From: Bacteroidales bacterium
Lineage (GTDB): Bacteria > Bacteroidota > Bacteroidia > Bacteroidales > UBA932
Direction of reading: 5' to 3'
DNA length: 64,000 nt
Assembly (NCBI GenBank): GCA_017454335.1
Contig: JAFTDE010000017.1
Span: forward strand, 1 to 64,000
Made by a program: the position numbers and the translations under genes
The notes under the pieces: model-generated
Told to the model about the DNA's origin: nothing
Databases searched by the model: none
Seen by the model: the letters and a program-made list of their open reading frames with translations, nothing else
In this document: positions 6,852-14,842 of the stretch, piece by piece
How the letters are laid out: every line of letters starts with the position of its first letter
How positions within the stretch are numbered: the stretch's first letter is position 1

Positions 6852-8434
6852 CAGACTTCCTCTTATATGACGCCAAGGTGGCGGCCGCCCTGCTGGTTTT
6901 CTACCTGTGCTATCGTTTCCTCCTCAGCAAGGAAACCTTCCACAGGTTCAACCGCGCGGTGCTGGTGGGGACGGCAGGGTTGTCGTTCCTGCTGCCGCTG
7001 TGCGTCATCACCATCCGCCGGCCGGTCGTTATCCTCCCCGCGGCGGCGGAGAGTACGGTCCTGTCCGGACTGCCCCTGCCGGAAGCGCAGGCGCCGGTGG
7101 AAAGCGCCCTCCCCTGGTGGCCGGCGGCACTCACGGTCCTGTTCTGGGCCGGCGTCGTCTTTGTCCTGGCCAGGGTGCCCGTATCCGTCCTCTCCCTCCT
7201 CCGCATCATCCGCCGGAGCGAAGCGGTCCGCGAGGAAGACGGCTGCAGGATCCTGGTCACAGCGCGCGACATCGACCCGTTCAGCTGGATGCGCTTCATC
7301 GTCCTGTCCCGTCAGGACTGGGAACAGCCGCATGCGTCCATCCTCGCCCATGAGAAGGCGCACGTGGCCTGCCGGCATTCCCTGGAAATCCTGCTGGTCG
7401 ATATCCTCTCGGCCCTCCAATGGTTCAACCCCGCCATCTGGATGCTCCGCGCAGACCTCCGGGAACTCCACGAGTACGAGGCCGACGACGCCGTGCTGCG
7501 CAGCGGCACCGACATCAGGGAGTATCAGTATCTGCTAATAAGAAAAGCTGTCGGCAAGAGCGGCTACTCAGTTGCCAACAGCTTTAATCACAGTATCCTT
7601 AAAAACCGAATTACTATGATGTCAAAATCCAGATCGCCCCTTTCGCGGGGCTGGCGGGTGCTTTGGCTGCTCCCGCTCGTGTGCCTGGGGCTCGGCCTGC
7701 AGGCCAGGACCATCTATGTCCCGAAGGACAAAGATAGCGAAAATAACGCAGTCCGGACCATCCCGGACGAGAAACTTCCGGATACCGTCGTCCTGCACGT
7801 CCGCACCGACGGCACCATCGAAAGCGACGGCAGGGAGATTGCGCTGCAGGACCTCGCCGGTCACATCCGCTCGCTCAATCTGCCTTTCCCCGGCACGACG
7901 GTGCAGATCAACGCCGATGCCGACACCCCGATGGGCCACATCGACGACGTGAAGAACGAGCTCCGGAAAATCGACGCCCTCCGGGTGAACTACGGCGCGC
8001 CCTCGGAAGCGAGCGCCGTCACCCGGCACCTGACCCCGTCCCTGGACAAGAAGGTGAATGTAATGACCTATGACGAGGCGCTGGCCGGGTACAACCGGGA
8101 AGACATCTGCGTCAGCCGGATCAACTCCAATGACCGGATCTTCTTTAAAGACCAGGCCGTCCGGGACGATGCGGAGATCCTTCGTATCGGCAAGGACTTC
8201 CTCCGGGAACACGGAATCCAAACGCTCTTCTCGCTGGGATGCGAACGGGGCACCAGTTACGCCGCCTACCAGCACATGCAGGCACTGCTGGTGCAGGTCT
8301 ACAGCGACGTACGGGACGAGCAGGCCCGCGAAATCTACGGGAAATCCCTGTCCGATCTCTCGCAGGAGGAACGCGATGCCGTTCTCCGGAGGGTACCGAT
8401 GCGCATCGTCGAGCCGGAGCTGAAGGGCAGATAA
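6848..8434 (+). CDS. M56-family membrane metallopeptidase (BlaR1-like) with ExbD/TolR-like tail
   Basis: This 528-residue protein has several N-terminal membrane segments (about 10-25, 35-60, 95-120). A zinc protease site follows: HEKAH at residues 168-172 and HEYEAD downstream as the third-ligand region. A further membrane segment lies at about 265-285 (VLWLLPLVCLGLGLQ). The part after it reads like an ExbD/TolR periplasmic domain (VVLHVRTDGTIESDGREI, then VQINADADTPMGHIDDV), not like the beta-lactam sensor of classical BlaR1, followed by a tail of unknown type. It is inferred to cleave or trigger cleavage of the BlaI-type repressor in response to an envelope signal. Confidence 0.88.
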   Translation: MTDFLLYDAKVAAALLVFYLCYRFLLSKETFHRFNRAVLVGTAGLSFLLPLCVITIRRPVVILPAAAESTVLSGLPLPEAQAPVESALPWWPAALTVLFWAGVVFVLARVPVSVLSLLRIIRRSEAVREEDGCRILVTARDIDPFSWMRFIVLSRQDWEQPHASILAHEKAHVACRHSLEILLVDILSALQWFNPAIWMLRADLRELHEYEADDAVLRSGTDIREYQYLLIRKAVGKSGYSVANSFNHSILKNRITMMSKSRSPLSRGWRVLWLLPLVCLGLGLQARTIYVPKDKDSENNAVRTIPDEKLPDTVVLHVRTDGTIESDGREIALQDLAGHIRSLNLPFPGTTVQINADADTPMGHIDDVKNELRKIDALRVNYGAPSEASAVTRHLTPSLDKKVNVMTYDEALAGYNREDICVSRINSNDRIFFKDQAVRDDAEILRIGKDFLREHGIQTLFSLGCERGTSYAAYQHMQALLVQVYSDVRDEQAREIYGKSLSDLSQEERDAVLRRVPMRIVEPELKGR

Positions 8435-8438
8435 TCCC

Positions 8439-10865
8439 TTATTCTGCGGTAAAGCTGACGGAGGCCGGTTTCAGTCCGTCCGACTCGACCGTCACCGTGA
8501 CGGGGCCCTTCCGGTCGGCCGCCACGATGCCCAGGCACATGCCGGAAAAGGCCTTGCGTGACGAGGCTTTCACCGATCCGAGGTCCTGCATGTCGCCGTT
8601 CTCCACCCCGATCAGCCGGGCGCCTTGGACGCTGAAGCGGACCAGGTTGTCGGTCACGGGGCACAGGTTGCCCTCCGCATCCAGCACCTCCACAGTGATG
8701 TGCGCCACGTCGCCGGGCTCCGCCTTGAAAGCGGGCCGGTCCACGGTGGCGCGCAGCTGTGCGGGCGCCCCCGCCGTGCGGATCACCTCTTCGAAGGTCT
8801 CCCCGCCCCGGCGGCCGACGGCCCGGATCTCGCCGGGCTGGTACTCCACGTCCCAGGTCAGGTGCAGGTCCGCCGTCGTGGCGTAGCGCTTGCCGGGGCC
8901 GTACTGGGCCCAGCTGAGATCGACACCGCGCCGCGGGAATTCGGTCACCTTCCGGCCGTAGGATTTGCCGTTGACGAACAGCTCGACCTCGTCGCAGTTG
9001 GTAAAGCAGGCCACCTGGATGATCTGTCCTTCCTGTCCGGCCCAGTTCCAATGCGGCAGCAGGTGCAGGACGGGGTCGTCGGACCAGATGCTCTTGAACA
9101 GCCACCATCCGTCCTTCTTGAAGCCGCAGTTGTCCAGATATCCGGAACTGGCGCCGCGGGACGGCCAGCGGGATTCGCCGTAATAGTCGATGCCGGTCCA
9201 CATGAAATCCCCGATGACGTAGTCGTAGTTCATGGCAAAGCGCCAGCGCTGTTCGACGTCGATCAGGCCGCTGCTGATGATTCCGCGTCCGCCCCAGCGG
9301 CTGTCACGCGCAATCTGGTACTGCCGCCGGGCGCCGCCGTATCCGGAAGTCTCCGTGCCCACGACGCGCCGCTCCGGAAACTCGGCCTTGTCCAGGGCGT
9401 AGTTCAGCTCGCGGCGGGTCCGCCAGCGGTCGGGATAGTTGTACCCCACGATATCGTTTTCGAAGGCCGCCAGGAATTCCGGGGAAGCCGGGCTGTTGGA
9501 GGCGATCTCGTCGTTGCCGGCCGTCACCAGGCGGGTCGGGTCCAGCCGGTGGCACAGGGCGATCAGCTCCCGCGCGATCCCGGGGCCGACGGCGCTGTGC
9601 TGGTCACGGATCTCGTTGCCGATGCTCCACATCACCACGGAAGGGTGGTTGCGGTCGCGCGCGACCATCGCCGTCAGGTCGCGCCGGTGCCATTCATCGA
9701 AGACAAGATGATAGTCATACGGATTCTTGCCGGCCACCCACATGTCGAAGGCTTCGTCCATCACCAGCATGCCGTGCTGGTCGCAGAGGTCCAGGAATTC
9801 GGGTGCCGGCGGGTTGTGCGCCGTGCGGATGGCGTTGCAGCCGCCCTCCTTGAGGATTTCGATGCGGCGCTCCCACACACGCTCGGGTACGGCGGCGCCC
9901 ACGGCACCGGCATCGTGGTGGAGGTTGACGCCCTTCATCTTGACCTGCCTGCCGTTCAGCAGGAAACCCCGGTCGATATCATATTCGATGGTCCGGACGC
10001 CCAGCGTGCTCTCCACGCAGTCGATCTCCCGGCCGGAAGCGAGCAGCTGCGAGCGGAGCGTATACAGATAAGGGGATTCGGTATCCCACAACTTTGCGTC
10101 GGCGATCTGCAGCTGCTGGTCCAGGGTCATCTGGCCTCCGGCCGACAGGGCGACGGCCTTCTCCGCCGTGGCCACCACGGCACCGGCAGCGTCCAGCACG
10201 CTCTGGCGGACCGTCAGGTCCCGGGACCGGGCTTCGCCGTTGGTGATGTCCGAATGGACCTGGACCGTCGCCGTTCCGTCCTCAACCGCCACGGTATGGT
10301 GGAAGACGCCCCAGCGGTCGAAACGCGTCCGGGAAGTGGCCACCAGACGCACGTGGCGGTAGATGCCCGATCCGCTGTACCAGCGGGAATTGGGCTGTTG
10401 GGAATTGTCCACACGCACGGCGATCACGTTCCCCCGCGCTTTCAGCACCGGGGTCAGGTCATAGGAGAAACTGGAATAGCCGTAGGGCCAGGTGCCCAGG
10501 CAGACCCCGTTGACCCAGACCGTGCTGTTCATATAGATCCCATCGAATTCGATGCTGTACAGTTTGTCCTTGCTGTATCCGGGAACGTCGAAGTGCTTGC
10601 GGTACCATCCGGTTCCCATCGGGAAATACCCGACGCTGCCGCCACCCGGATTGTCCTGCAGGTTCTCCCCCTCCAGGCTCCAGTCGTGAGGGAGGTCGAG
10701 TTTGCGCCAGGTCCGGTCATTGAATCCCGCCGCCTGGGCACCGGCAGGGTCCGCCAGGACGAAACGCCAGTCCCGGTCGAAGGGGATGACGTTGCGGGAG
10801 TTTTGTGCCTGGGCCAGCACGCAGCCGGCGGCCAGGACACACAGAAGGGTTATCAGTCGTTTCAT
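8439..10865 (-). CDS. secreted GH2 glycoside hydrolase (beta-galactosidase type)
   Basis: This 808-residue enzyme starts MKRLITLLCVLAAGCVLAQA, a signal peptide; a longer in-frame extension upstream lacks family similarity and was rejected. The GH2 order is clear: jelly-roll sugar-binding domain (about 25-190), immunoglobulin-like domain (about 195-300), TIM barrel (about 300-580), then extra beta domains. Barrel motifs include RTAHNPPAPEFLDLCD and WSIGNEI with the acid/base Glu at 418. The likely nucleophile is Glu 505 in GTETSGYGG. Extra C-terminal modules (about 600-808) are typical of Bacteroidota GH2 enzymes acting on plant or host glycans. Substrate could be a beta-galactoside or beta-glucuronide. 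It is divergent from the esterase at 11059. Confidence 0.9.
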   Translation of the reverse strand: MKRLITLLCVLAAGCVLAQAQNSRNVIPFDRDWRFVLADPAGAQAAGFNDRTWRKLDLPHDWSLEGENLQDNPGGGSVGYFPMGTGWYRKHFDVPGYSKDKLYSIEFDGIYMNSTVWVNGVCLGTWPYGYSSFSYDLTPVLKARGNVIAVRVDNSQQPNSRWYSGSGIYRHVRLVATSRTRFDRWGVFHHTVAVEDGTATVQVHSDITNGEARSRDLTVRQSVLDAAGAVVATAEKAVALSAGGQMTLDQQLQIADAKLWDTESPYLYTLRSQLLASGREIDCVESTLGVRTIEYDIDRGFLLNGRQVKMKGVNLHHDAGAVGAAVPERVWERRIEILKEGGCNAIRTAHNPPAPEFLDLCDQHGMLVMDEAFDMWVAGKNPYDYHLVFDEWHRRDLTAMVARDRNHPSVVMWSIGNEIRDQHSAVGPGIARELIALCHRLDPTRLVTAGNDEIASNSPASPEFLAAFENDIVGYNYPDRWRTRRELNYALDKAEFPERRVVGTETSGYGGARRQYQIARDSRWGGRGIISSGLIDVEQRWRFAMNYDYVIGDFMWTGIDYYGESRWPSRGASSGYLDNCGFKKDGWWLFKSIWSDDPVLHLLPHWNWAGQEGQIIQVACFTNCDEVELFVNGKSYGRKVTEFPRRGVDLSWAQYGPGKRYATTADLHLTWDVEYQPGEIRAVGRRGGETFEEVIRTAGAPAQLRATVDRPAFKAEPGDVAHITVEVLDAEGNLCPVTDNLVRFSVQGARLIGVENGDMQDLGSVKASSRKAFSGMCLGIVAADRKGPVTVTVESDGLKPASVSFTAE

Positions 10866-11033
10866 ATACGTATGTGGTTGTTTGTTTGTCAGCGGGCGAA
10901 GGCCGGCAGGCCCGGGTGGCCGCCCGGCGAGACGGCCCGGACGTTGCGGGTCAGATACGGGAAGAATATCAAGAACCTTTTCATGCTGCCATTGCGTTAT
11001 CTTCTGCAAGATAAGTATTCTGGAAACAAATTG

Positions 11034-11041
11034 TATCTTTG
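11034..11041 (+). promoter_or_regulatory. -7 box for the alpha/beta hydrolase gene
   Basis: TATCTTTG matches TAnnTTTG and lies 17 bases before the ATG at 11059. No convincing -33 element is visible. Confidence 0.6.
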
Positions 11042-11058
11042 TACCATACATTTCAAGT

Positions 11059-11964
11059 ATGAATTTCCTGATGAGTGTCCTGGCTTCGCTGCTGGCTGTC
11101 CTGCCCTATACGACCCCTTCCTATGACGTGTCGGTAGAACGGAACGTGGTCTATGCCACGCAGCCGGGATACTGGGACCATGCACCGGTGGGAGAGAAAG
11201 GCACGGTCGGACGGATGTTGCCGCTGCTGAAGGAACAGCGCCCCCTCGATCTGAAGATGGACATCTACCTGCCGGAGGGGGACGGTGACGGGAAACGGCC
11301 GTTGCTGCTGATGATGCATGGCGGGTCCTTTTTCGTCGGGCACAAGACGGAGAAGGGACAGGTCGGGTGGTGCGAGCACTTCGCCTCGCTGGGCTACGTG
11401 GCCGTGTCCATCGACTACCGGCTGGGCTTCCGCCCATCGCGCAAGGACCTGGCCGCCGCGGAAGATCGCGCCTTCGAGGACGCCGATGCCGCCCTGCAGT
11501 ACTTGCTGGCCCGGGAGGATTTGCGCATCGATCCGGACCGCATCTTCGCTGCCGGGACCAGCGCGGGGGCCATGCTCTCGCTGCGCCTGGCTTTCCGCCC
11601 GGACGGGCCCCGCATCCGCGCCGTCTGCAACTGCTGGGGCGCCGTGCACGACCTGGGCGTGCTGGAGCAGGCCCGCACCGCCATTCTCTCTTTCCAGTCC
11701 CCCGCCGATCCCGTCATGCCCTACGGCCGCGGCTACCCCTTCCGGACCAGGCGGAACGGTCTTCAGCCCCCCACACAGTGGTTCTCGGATGTGATGTACG
11801 GTACCCATGCCATCCACGAGCGCGCGCTGGAACTGGGCCTCCGAGCCGAGCACCACGCCTGCCCGGAAGCGCGCCACCGCCTCCACATCGATGACGAAGG
11901 ACAGTACACCGAACGCTTCTACGAAATCCGTGACCGCATGGCCGCCTTCTTCGCCGAAGAATAA
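11059..11964 (+). CDS. secreted alpha/beta-hydrolase, carboxylesterase type
   Basis: This 301-residue protein begins with a short hydrophobic leader (MNFLMSVLASLLAVLP). HGGSFF forms the oxyanion hole, and GTSAGAM is the G-x-S-x-G nucleophile elbow. An aspartate in QSPADPVMPYG and a histidine in EARHRLH complete a plausible catalytic triad. This pattern fits the esterase/lipase families often coupled to polysaccharide use (acetyl or feruloyl esterases). Its divergent neighbour is a GH2 glycosidase, suggesting joint action on decorated oligosaccharides. The start was chosen because a -7 box lies 17 bases upstream and the longer frame runs through that promoter. Confidence 0.82.
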   Translation: MNFLMSVLASLLAVLPYTTPSYDVSVERNVVYATQPGYWDHAPVGEKGTVGRMLPLLKEQRPLDLKMDIYLPEGDGDGKRPLLLMMHGGSFFVGHKTEKGQVGWCEHFASLGYVAVSIDYRLGFRPSRKDLAAAEDRAFEDADAALQYLLAREDLRIDPDRIFAAGTSAGAMLSLRLAFRPDGPRIRAVCNCWGAVHDLGVLEQARTAILSFQSPADPVMPYGRGYPFRTRRNGLQPPTQWFSDVMYGTHAIHERALELGLRAEHHACPEARHRLHIDDEGQYTERFYEIRDRMAAFFAEE

Positions 11965-12028
11965 AAGTTTCGGATGAGAGCTAAATAACTGGTGGCTATC
12001 GTGTATTCAAATAATGAACGGAAATTAG

Positions 12029-12036
12029 TACCTTTG
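12029..12036 (+). promoter_or_regulatory. -7 box for the small membrane protein gene
   Basis: TACCTTTG followed by C matches the consensus and lies 26 bases before the ATG at 12063. Confidence 0.6.
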
Positions 12037-12062
12037 CTGATAGATAAATCGAACTTTATACA

Positions 12063-12443
12063 ATGGCTCTTAAATCTCCTCGTACTGCTATGATAGTTAC
12101 TATCGGTATTGTCGCTGTCACTTTCCTTATCGTGGTGGGTGTAATCCTGGCCTATTGGCCCAAGGGCGTCTCGGTTGGCGAGAACGACGAAATCCAGTTG
12201 AGCACATACCTGGGCAAGCCGCGTCTTATTCCTCTTGATGACATTTCCATCATCGAAATGCCAGAGGGCCTGTTGAGCCATCTGATCAGGACCAACGGCA
12301 TGAGCCTCGGCAAAACCAACTATGGCCACTTCAAGAACACAAAAACCGGGCAGAAGATGTTCCTCTATCTTACCGGGAAGGACAGCAAAATCTGCTTTAC
12401 TTACAATGGGGAGTTATATGTTGTAGATGATTGGCGACAGTAA
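12063..12443 (+). CDS. small membrane protein with a PH-like domain
   Basis: This 126-residue protein has one N-terminal membrane segment (about 10-31, VTIGIVAVTFLIVVGVILAY) and a soluble domain of beta character (VGENDEIQLSTYLGKPRLIP to the end). Similar short proteins with a bacterial PH-like domain occur in this phylum, but the match rests on pattern only. It stands alone between its own promoter and a strong terminator. Its codon use and base composition are lower in GC than the neighbours. Function unknown. Confidence 0.65.
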   Translation: MALKSPRTAMIVTIGIVAVTFLIVVGVILAYWPKGVSVGENDEIQLSTYLGKPRLIPLDDISIIEMPEGLLSHLIRTNGMSLGKTNYGHFKNTKTGQKMFLYLTGKDSKICFTYNGELYVVDDWRQ

Positions 12444-12493
12444 CTCTATTCCTGTTTATCGCTTTAAAATGTGACCAAAAAAGACAAGGCATG

Positions 12494-12524
12494 AAAAAAG
12501 ACAGCTTTTGCGGCTGTCTTTTTT
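12494..12524. terminator. bidirectional intrinsic terminator
   Basis: A perfect 12-base stem (AAAAAAGACAGC with GCTGTCTTTTTT) encloses a 7-base loop. The A run and T run let it end transcription of the small membrane protein gene on the plus strand and of tRNA-Leu on the minus strand. Confidence 0.9.
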
Positions 12525-12526
12525 CG

Positions 12527-12611
12527 TGCCTCGGATGAGACTCGAACTCACACGGACATTACTGCCCAAGGGATTTTAAGTCCCTCGTGTCTACCATTCC
12601 ACCACCAAGGC
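12527..12611 (-). tRNA. tRNA-Leu (UAA)
   Basis: On the minus strand the 85-base sequence folds as a class II tRNA. The acceptor arms are GCCTTGG and CCGAGGC, the anticodon loop is CTTAAAA with anticodon TAA, there is a long variable arm as expected for leucine, and the T loop is GTTCGAGTC. The 3' CCA is not encoded. It ends against the bidirectional terminator. Confidence 0.95.
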
Positions 12612-12645
12612 GTCCGGATGGACGCACAAAGGTAATAAAAAAGCG

Positions 12646-13539
12646 TCAAAGTGCATCGACGGCGGGTTCGATGTGCAGGGAGATCTGGGTCTGGGGACCC
12701 AGGCGGCCGCGCAGGCGCCGTTCGATCTCGTCGCAGATGTCGTGCGCGGCCGCCACGCTCATCTGCGGATCCACCACGATGTGGGCCTCGATGACGACCG
12801 ACCTCCCGGCCCGCAGGGTCTTCAGCCCGTGCACGTCCCGCACCCCGGGAACACTGCCCATGATCTGCAGGACCTCCTCCTCTTCGTCGTCGGGCAGCGA
12901 TGCGTCCAGCAGTTCGCGCACCGCAGGAAGCGCCATCTTGATCCCTGTCACCAGGATGAAGCAGGCGATCACCAGCGCCGCGACCGGATCCAGCACCGTC
13001 CACTTCTCGCCCAGCAGCAGCGCCCCGCCGATACCCAGGAGCGACCCCACCGAGGACAGCGCGTCCGTGCGGTGGTGCCAGGCGTTGGCCACCACGGCCG
13101 GCGACTGCTCCGCCTTCCCCACCCGCACCGTAATGCGGTACAGGGCTTCCTTGACCAGGATCGAAACCACCGCGGCCCACAGCGCGATCATCCCCGGCTG
13201 GGGCAGGGTTTCGCCCCGGACCAGCCGCACGATCCGCTCCGCCCCGTCCCGGCCGATGCCGGCCGCCACGACGCACAACAGCACCGCCACGACCAGGGTC
13301 GCAAAGGTCTCGAACTTGCCGTGGCCGAAATCATGGCTCTTGTCCCGGTCCCGCGCGGAGACCCGCAGGAAAGCCAGCAAGACCACGTCGCCGGCCAGAT
13401 CGGACAGCGAATGCATCCCGTCCGCCAGCATCGCAGCGCTCCGTCCCAGCACGCCCGCAACCATTTTCCCCGCCGTCAGCAGCAGGTTCACGGCCAGACC
13501 CAGGCCCGTCACACGCGTGATTCTCCGTGTCCTGTCCAT
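12646..13539 (-). CDS. cation diffusion facilitator (CDF) family metal transporter
   Basis: This 297-residue inner-membrane protein has about six membrane segments and a cytoplasmic C-terminal domain. The metal-site motifs of the family are present: HSLSDLAGD in the second segment, HDFGHGKFE in the following loop, and HHRTDALSS in the fifth segment. The C-terminal ferredoxin-like domain (about 205-297, with VVIEAHIVVDP) binds metals and regulates transport. It should export zinc, iron, manganese or cobalt in exchange for protons. It starts two bases after rodA ends on the same strand, so it is probably the last gene of the rod-shape operon, an unusual but plausible passenger. Confidence 0.92.
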   Translation of the reverse strand: MDRTRRITRVTGLGLAVNLLLTAGKMVAGVLGRSAAMLADGMHSLSDLAGDVVLLAFLRVSARDRDKSHDFGHGKFETFATLVVAVLLCVVAAGIGRDGAERIVRLVRGETLPQPGMIALWAAVVSILVKEALYRITVRVGKAEQSPAVVANAWHHRTDALSSVGSLLGIGGALLLGEKWTVLDPVAALVIACFILVTGIKMALPAVRELLDASLPDDEEEEVLQIMGSVPGVRDVHGLKTLRAGRSVVIEAHIVVDPQMSVAAAHDICDEIERRLRGRLGPQTQISLHIEPAVDAL

Positions 13540-13540
13540 C

Positions 13541-14842
13541 TCAGAAATACTTTTTCTCCCGTCCGTTCAGGGCAATGAATATGAACAGCATCGTCGTGAA
13601 CGACCACAGGGAGGAACCGCCGTAACTCAGGAAAGGCAGCGGGATGCCGATGACCGGCATCAGGCCGATGGTCATGCCGATGTTGATGAACAGGTGCATG
13701 AAGATGATGCTGGCCACGCAGTACCCGTAGATCCGGGTGAAGGACTCGCGGCTCTGCTCGGCGTCGCGGACGATCCAGACGATCATCAGCGCATACAGGA
13801 CGATCACGGCCAGGCAGCCCAGGAAGCCCCATTCCTCGCCGACGGTGCAGAAAATGAAATCCGTGCTCTGCTCGGGGACGAAACCGTAGGTGGTCTGCGT
13901 CCCGTTCAGGTAACCCTTGCCGAAGAAGCCGCCCGACCCGATGGCGATCATCGACTGCCGGACGTTGTAACCGATGCCCGTCGGGTCCTCGGCCATGCCC
14001 AGCAGTACTTCGATGCGCTTGCGCTGGTGGTCCTGCAGGACGTGCTCGAAAACGAACTGGGTCGAAAAGATCAGCAGCAGACCCGCCACGGCAGCGGCCA
14101 GCGTCGACAGCCGGACGACACGCGCCTCGACGGACTTGCGCCGCAGGGGACGCATCAGCAGGAAGAAACTGCCCCCGACGATCACCGTCAGGACGATGAC
14201 GGAGACCAGCGGCCCGGCCGTCAGGGTCAGCACGAACAGCAGGATCACCATGCCGATGAAGAACAGCACCCAGCCCGTCATCCCTTCGCGGTACAGCACG
14301 AAGATGAATCCCAAGTACACCAGGGCGGATCCGGTCTCGCTCTCCGCGACGATAATCAGCATCGGGATGCCGATGATCAGCGCCGCCGTCAGGAAGTCCC
14401 GGAAATTGCTGATCTTGAATCCGGACCGGCTCATCATCATCGACAAGAACAGGGAGGTGGTGATCTTCGACACCTCCGCCGGCTGGAAACTGACCGGCCC
14501 CAGGTTGAACCAGGAATGCGATCCCTTGACCTCAGACCCCAGGAATATCACGGCGACCAGCAGGACCAGCACGCCGAAATAGGCCGGGGTCGAAAGGACC
14601 TCCCACAGCCGCGAATTGATGACGAAGAGGATGAGGCCCGCCAGGGCCAGCGCCGACAGGATCCAGACGAACTGCTTGCCGCTGCGCGCCGACCAGGCGA
14701 TGGCGGACTCGGGATCGGTCGAATGGATGGAGGCGTAGATGTTCAGCCAGCCGACCAGCACCAGCACCAGGAAGCAGATGACCAGCTTCCAGTCGATCGT
14801 GTACAGCAATCCGCGCGATATATTGTCCCCCTGCTCTCTCAT
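13541..14842 (-). CDS. rodA: peptidoglycan glycosyltransferase RodA (SEDS family)
   Basis: This 433-residue polytopic protein has about ten membrane segments. It polymerises lipid II into glycan strands during side-wall growth, paired with PBP2. SEDS-family landmarks include GSHSWFNLGPVSFQPAEVSK and, near the end, IGLMPVIGIPLPFLSYGGSS. The start MREQGDNISRGLLYTIDWK was chosen because its ATG overlaps the mrdA stop codon (ATGA); an upstream in-frame start lies inside mrdA. It is the fifth gene of mreB-mreC-mreD-mrdA-rodA. Confidence 0.95.
   Translation of the reverse strand: MREQGDNISRGLLYTIDWKLVICFLVLVLVGWLNIYASIHSTDPESAIAWSARSGKQFVWILSALALAGLILFVINSRLWEVLSTPAYFGVLVLLVAVIFLGSEVKGSHSWFNLGPVSFQPAEVSKITTSLFLSMMMSRSGFKISNFRDFLTAALIIGIPMLIIVAESETGSALVYLGFIFVLYREGMTGWVLFFIGMVILLFVLTLTAGPLVSVIVLTVIVGGSFFLLMRPLRRKSVEARVVRLSTLAAAVAGLLLIFSTQFVFEHVLQDHQRKRIEVLLGMAEDPTGIGYNVRQSMIAIGSGGFFGKGYLNGTQTTYGFVPEQSTDFIFCTVGEEWGFLGCLAVIVLYALMIVWIVRDAEQSRESFTRIYGYCVASIIFMHLFINIGMTIGLMPVIGIPLPFLSYGGSSLWSFTTMLFIFIALNGREKKYF

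Noticed and set aside
6848..8434. beta-lactam sensor BlaR1/MecR1
   Set aside because: No penicillin-binding domain with SxxK and KTG motifs is present after the membrane region.
10866..11051. upstream extension of the GH2 gene
   Set aside because: The extra 62 residues are not family-like and would place the signal peptide internally; ATG 10865 fits the signal sequence.
8625..11126. 833-residue plus-strand open frame
   Set aside because: Antisense to the GH2 enzyme, which has a signal peptide and both catalytic glutamates; no recognisable domain in the antisense product.
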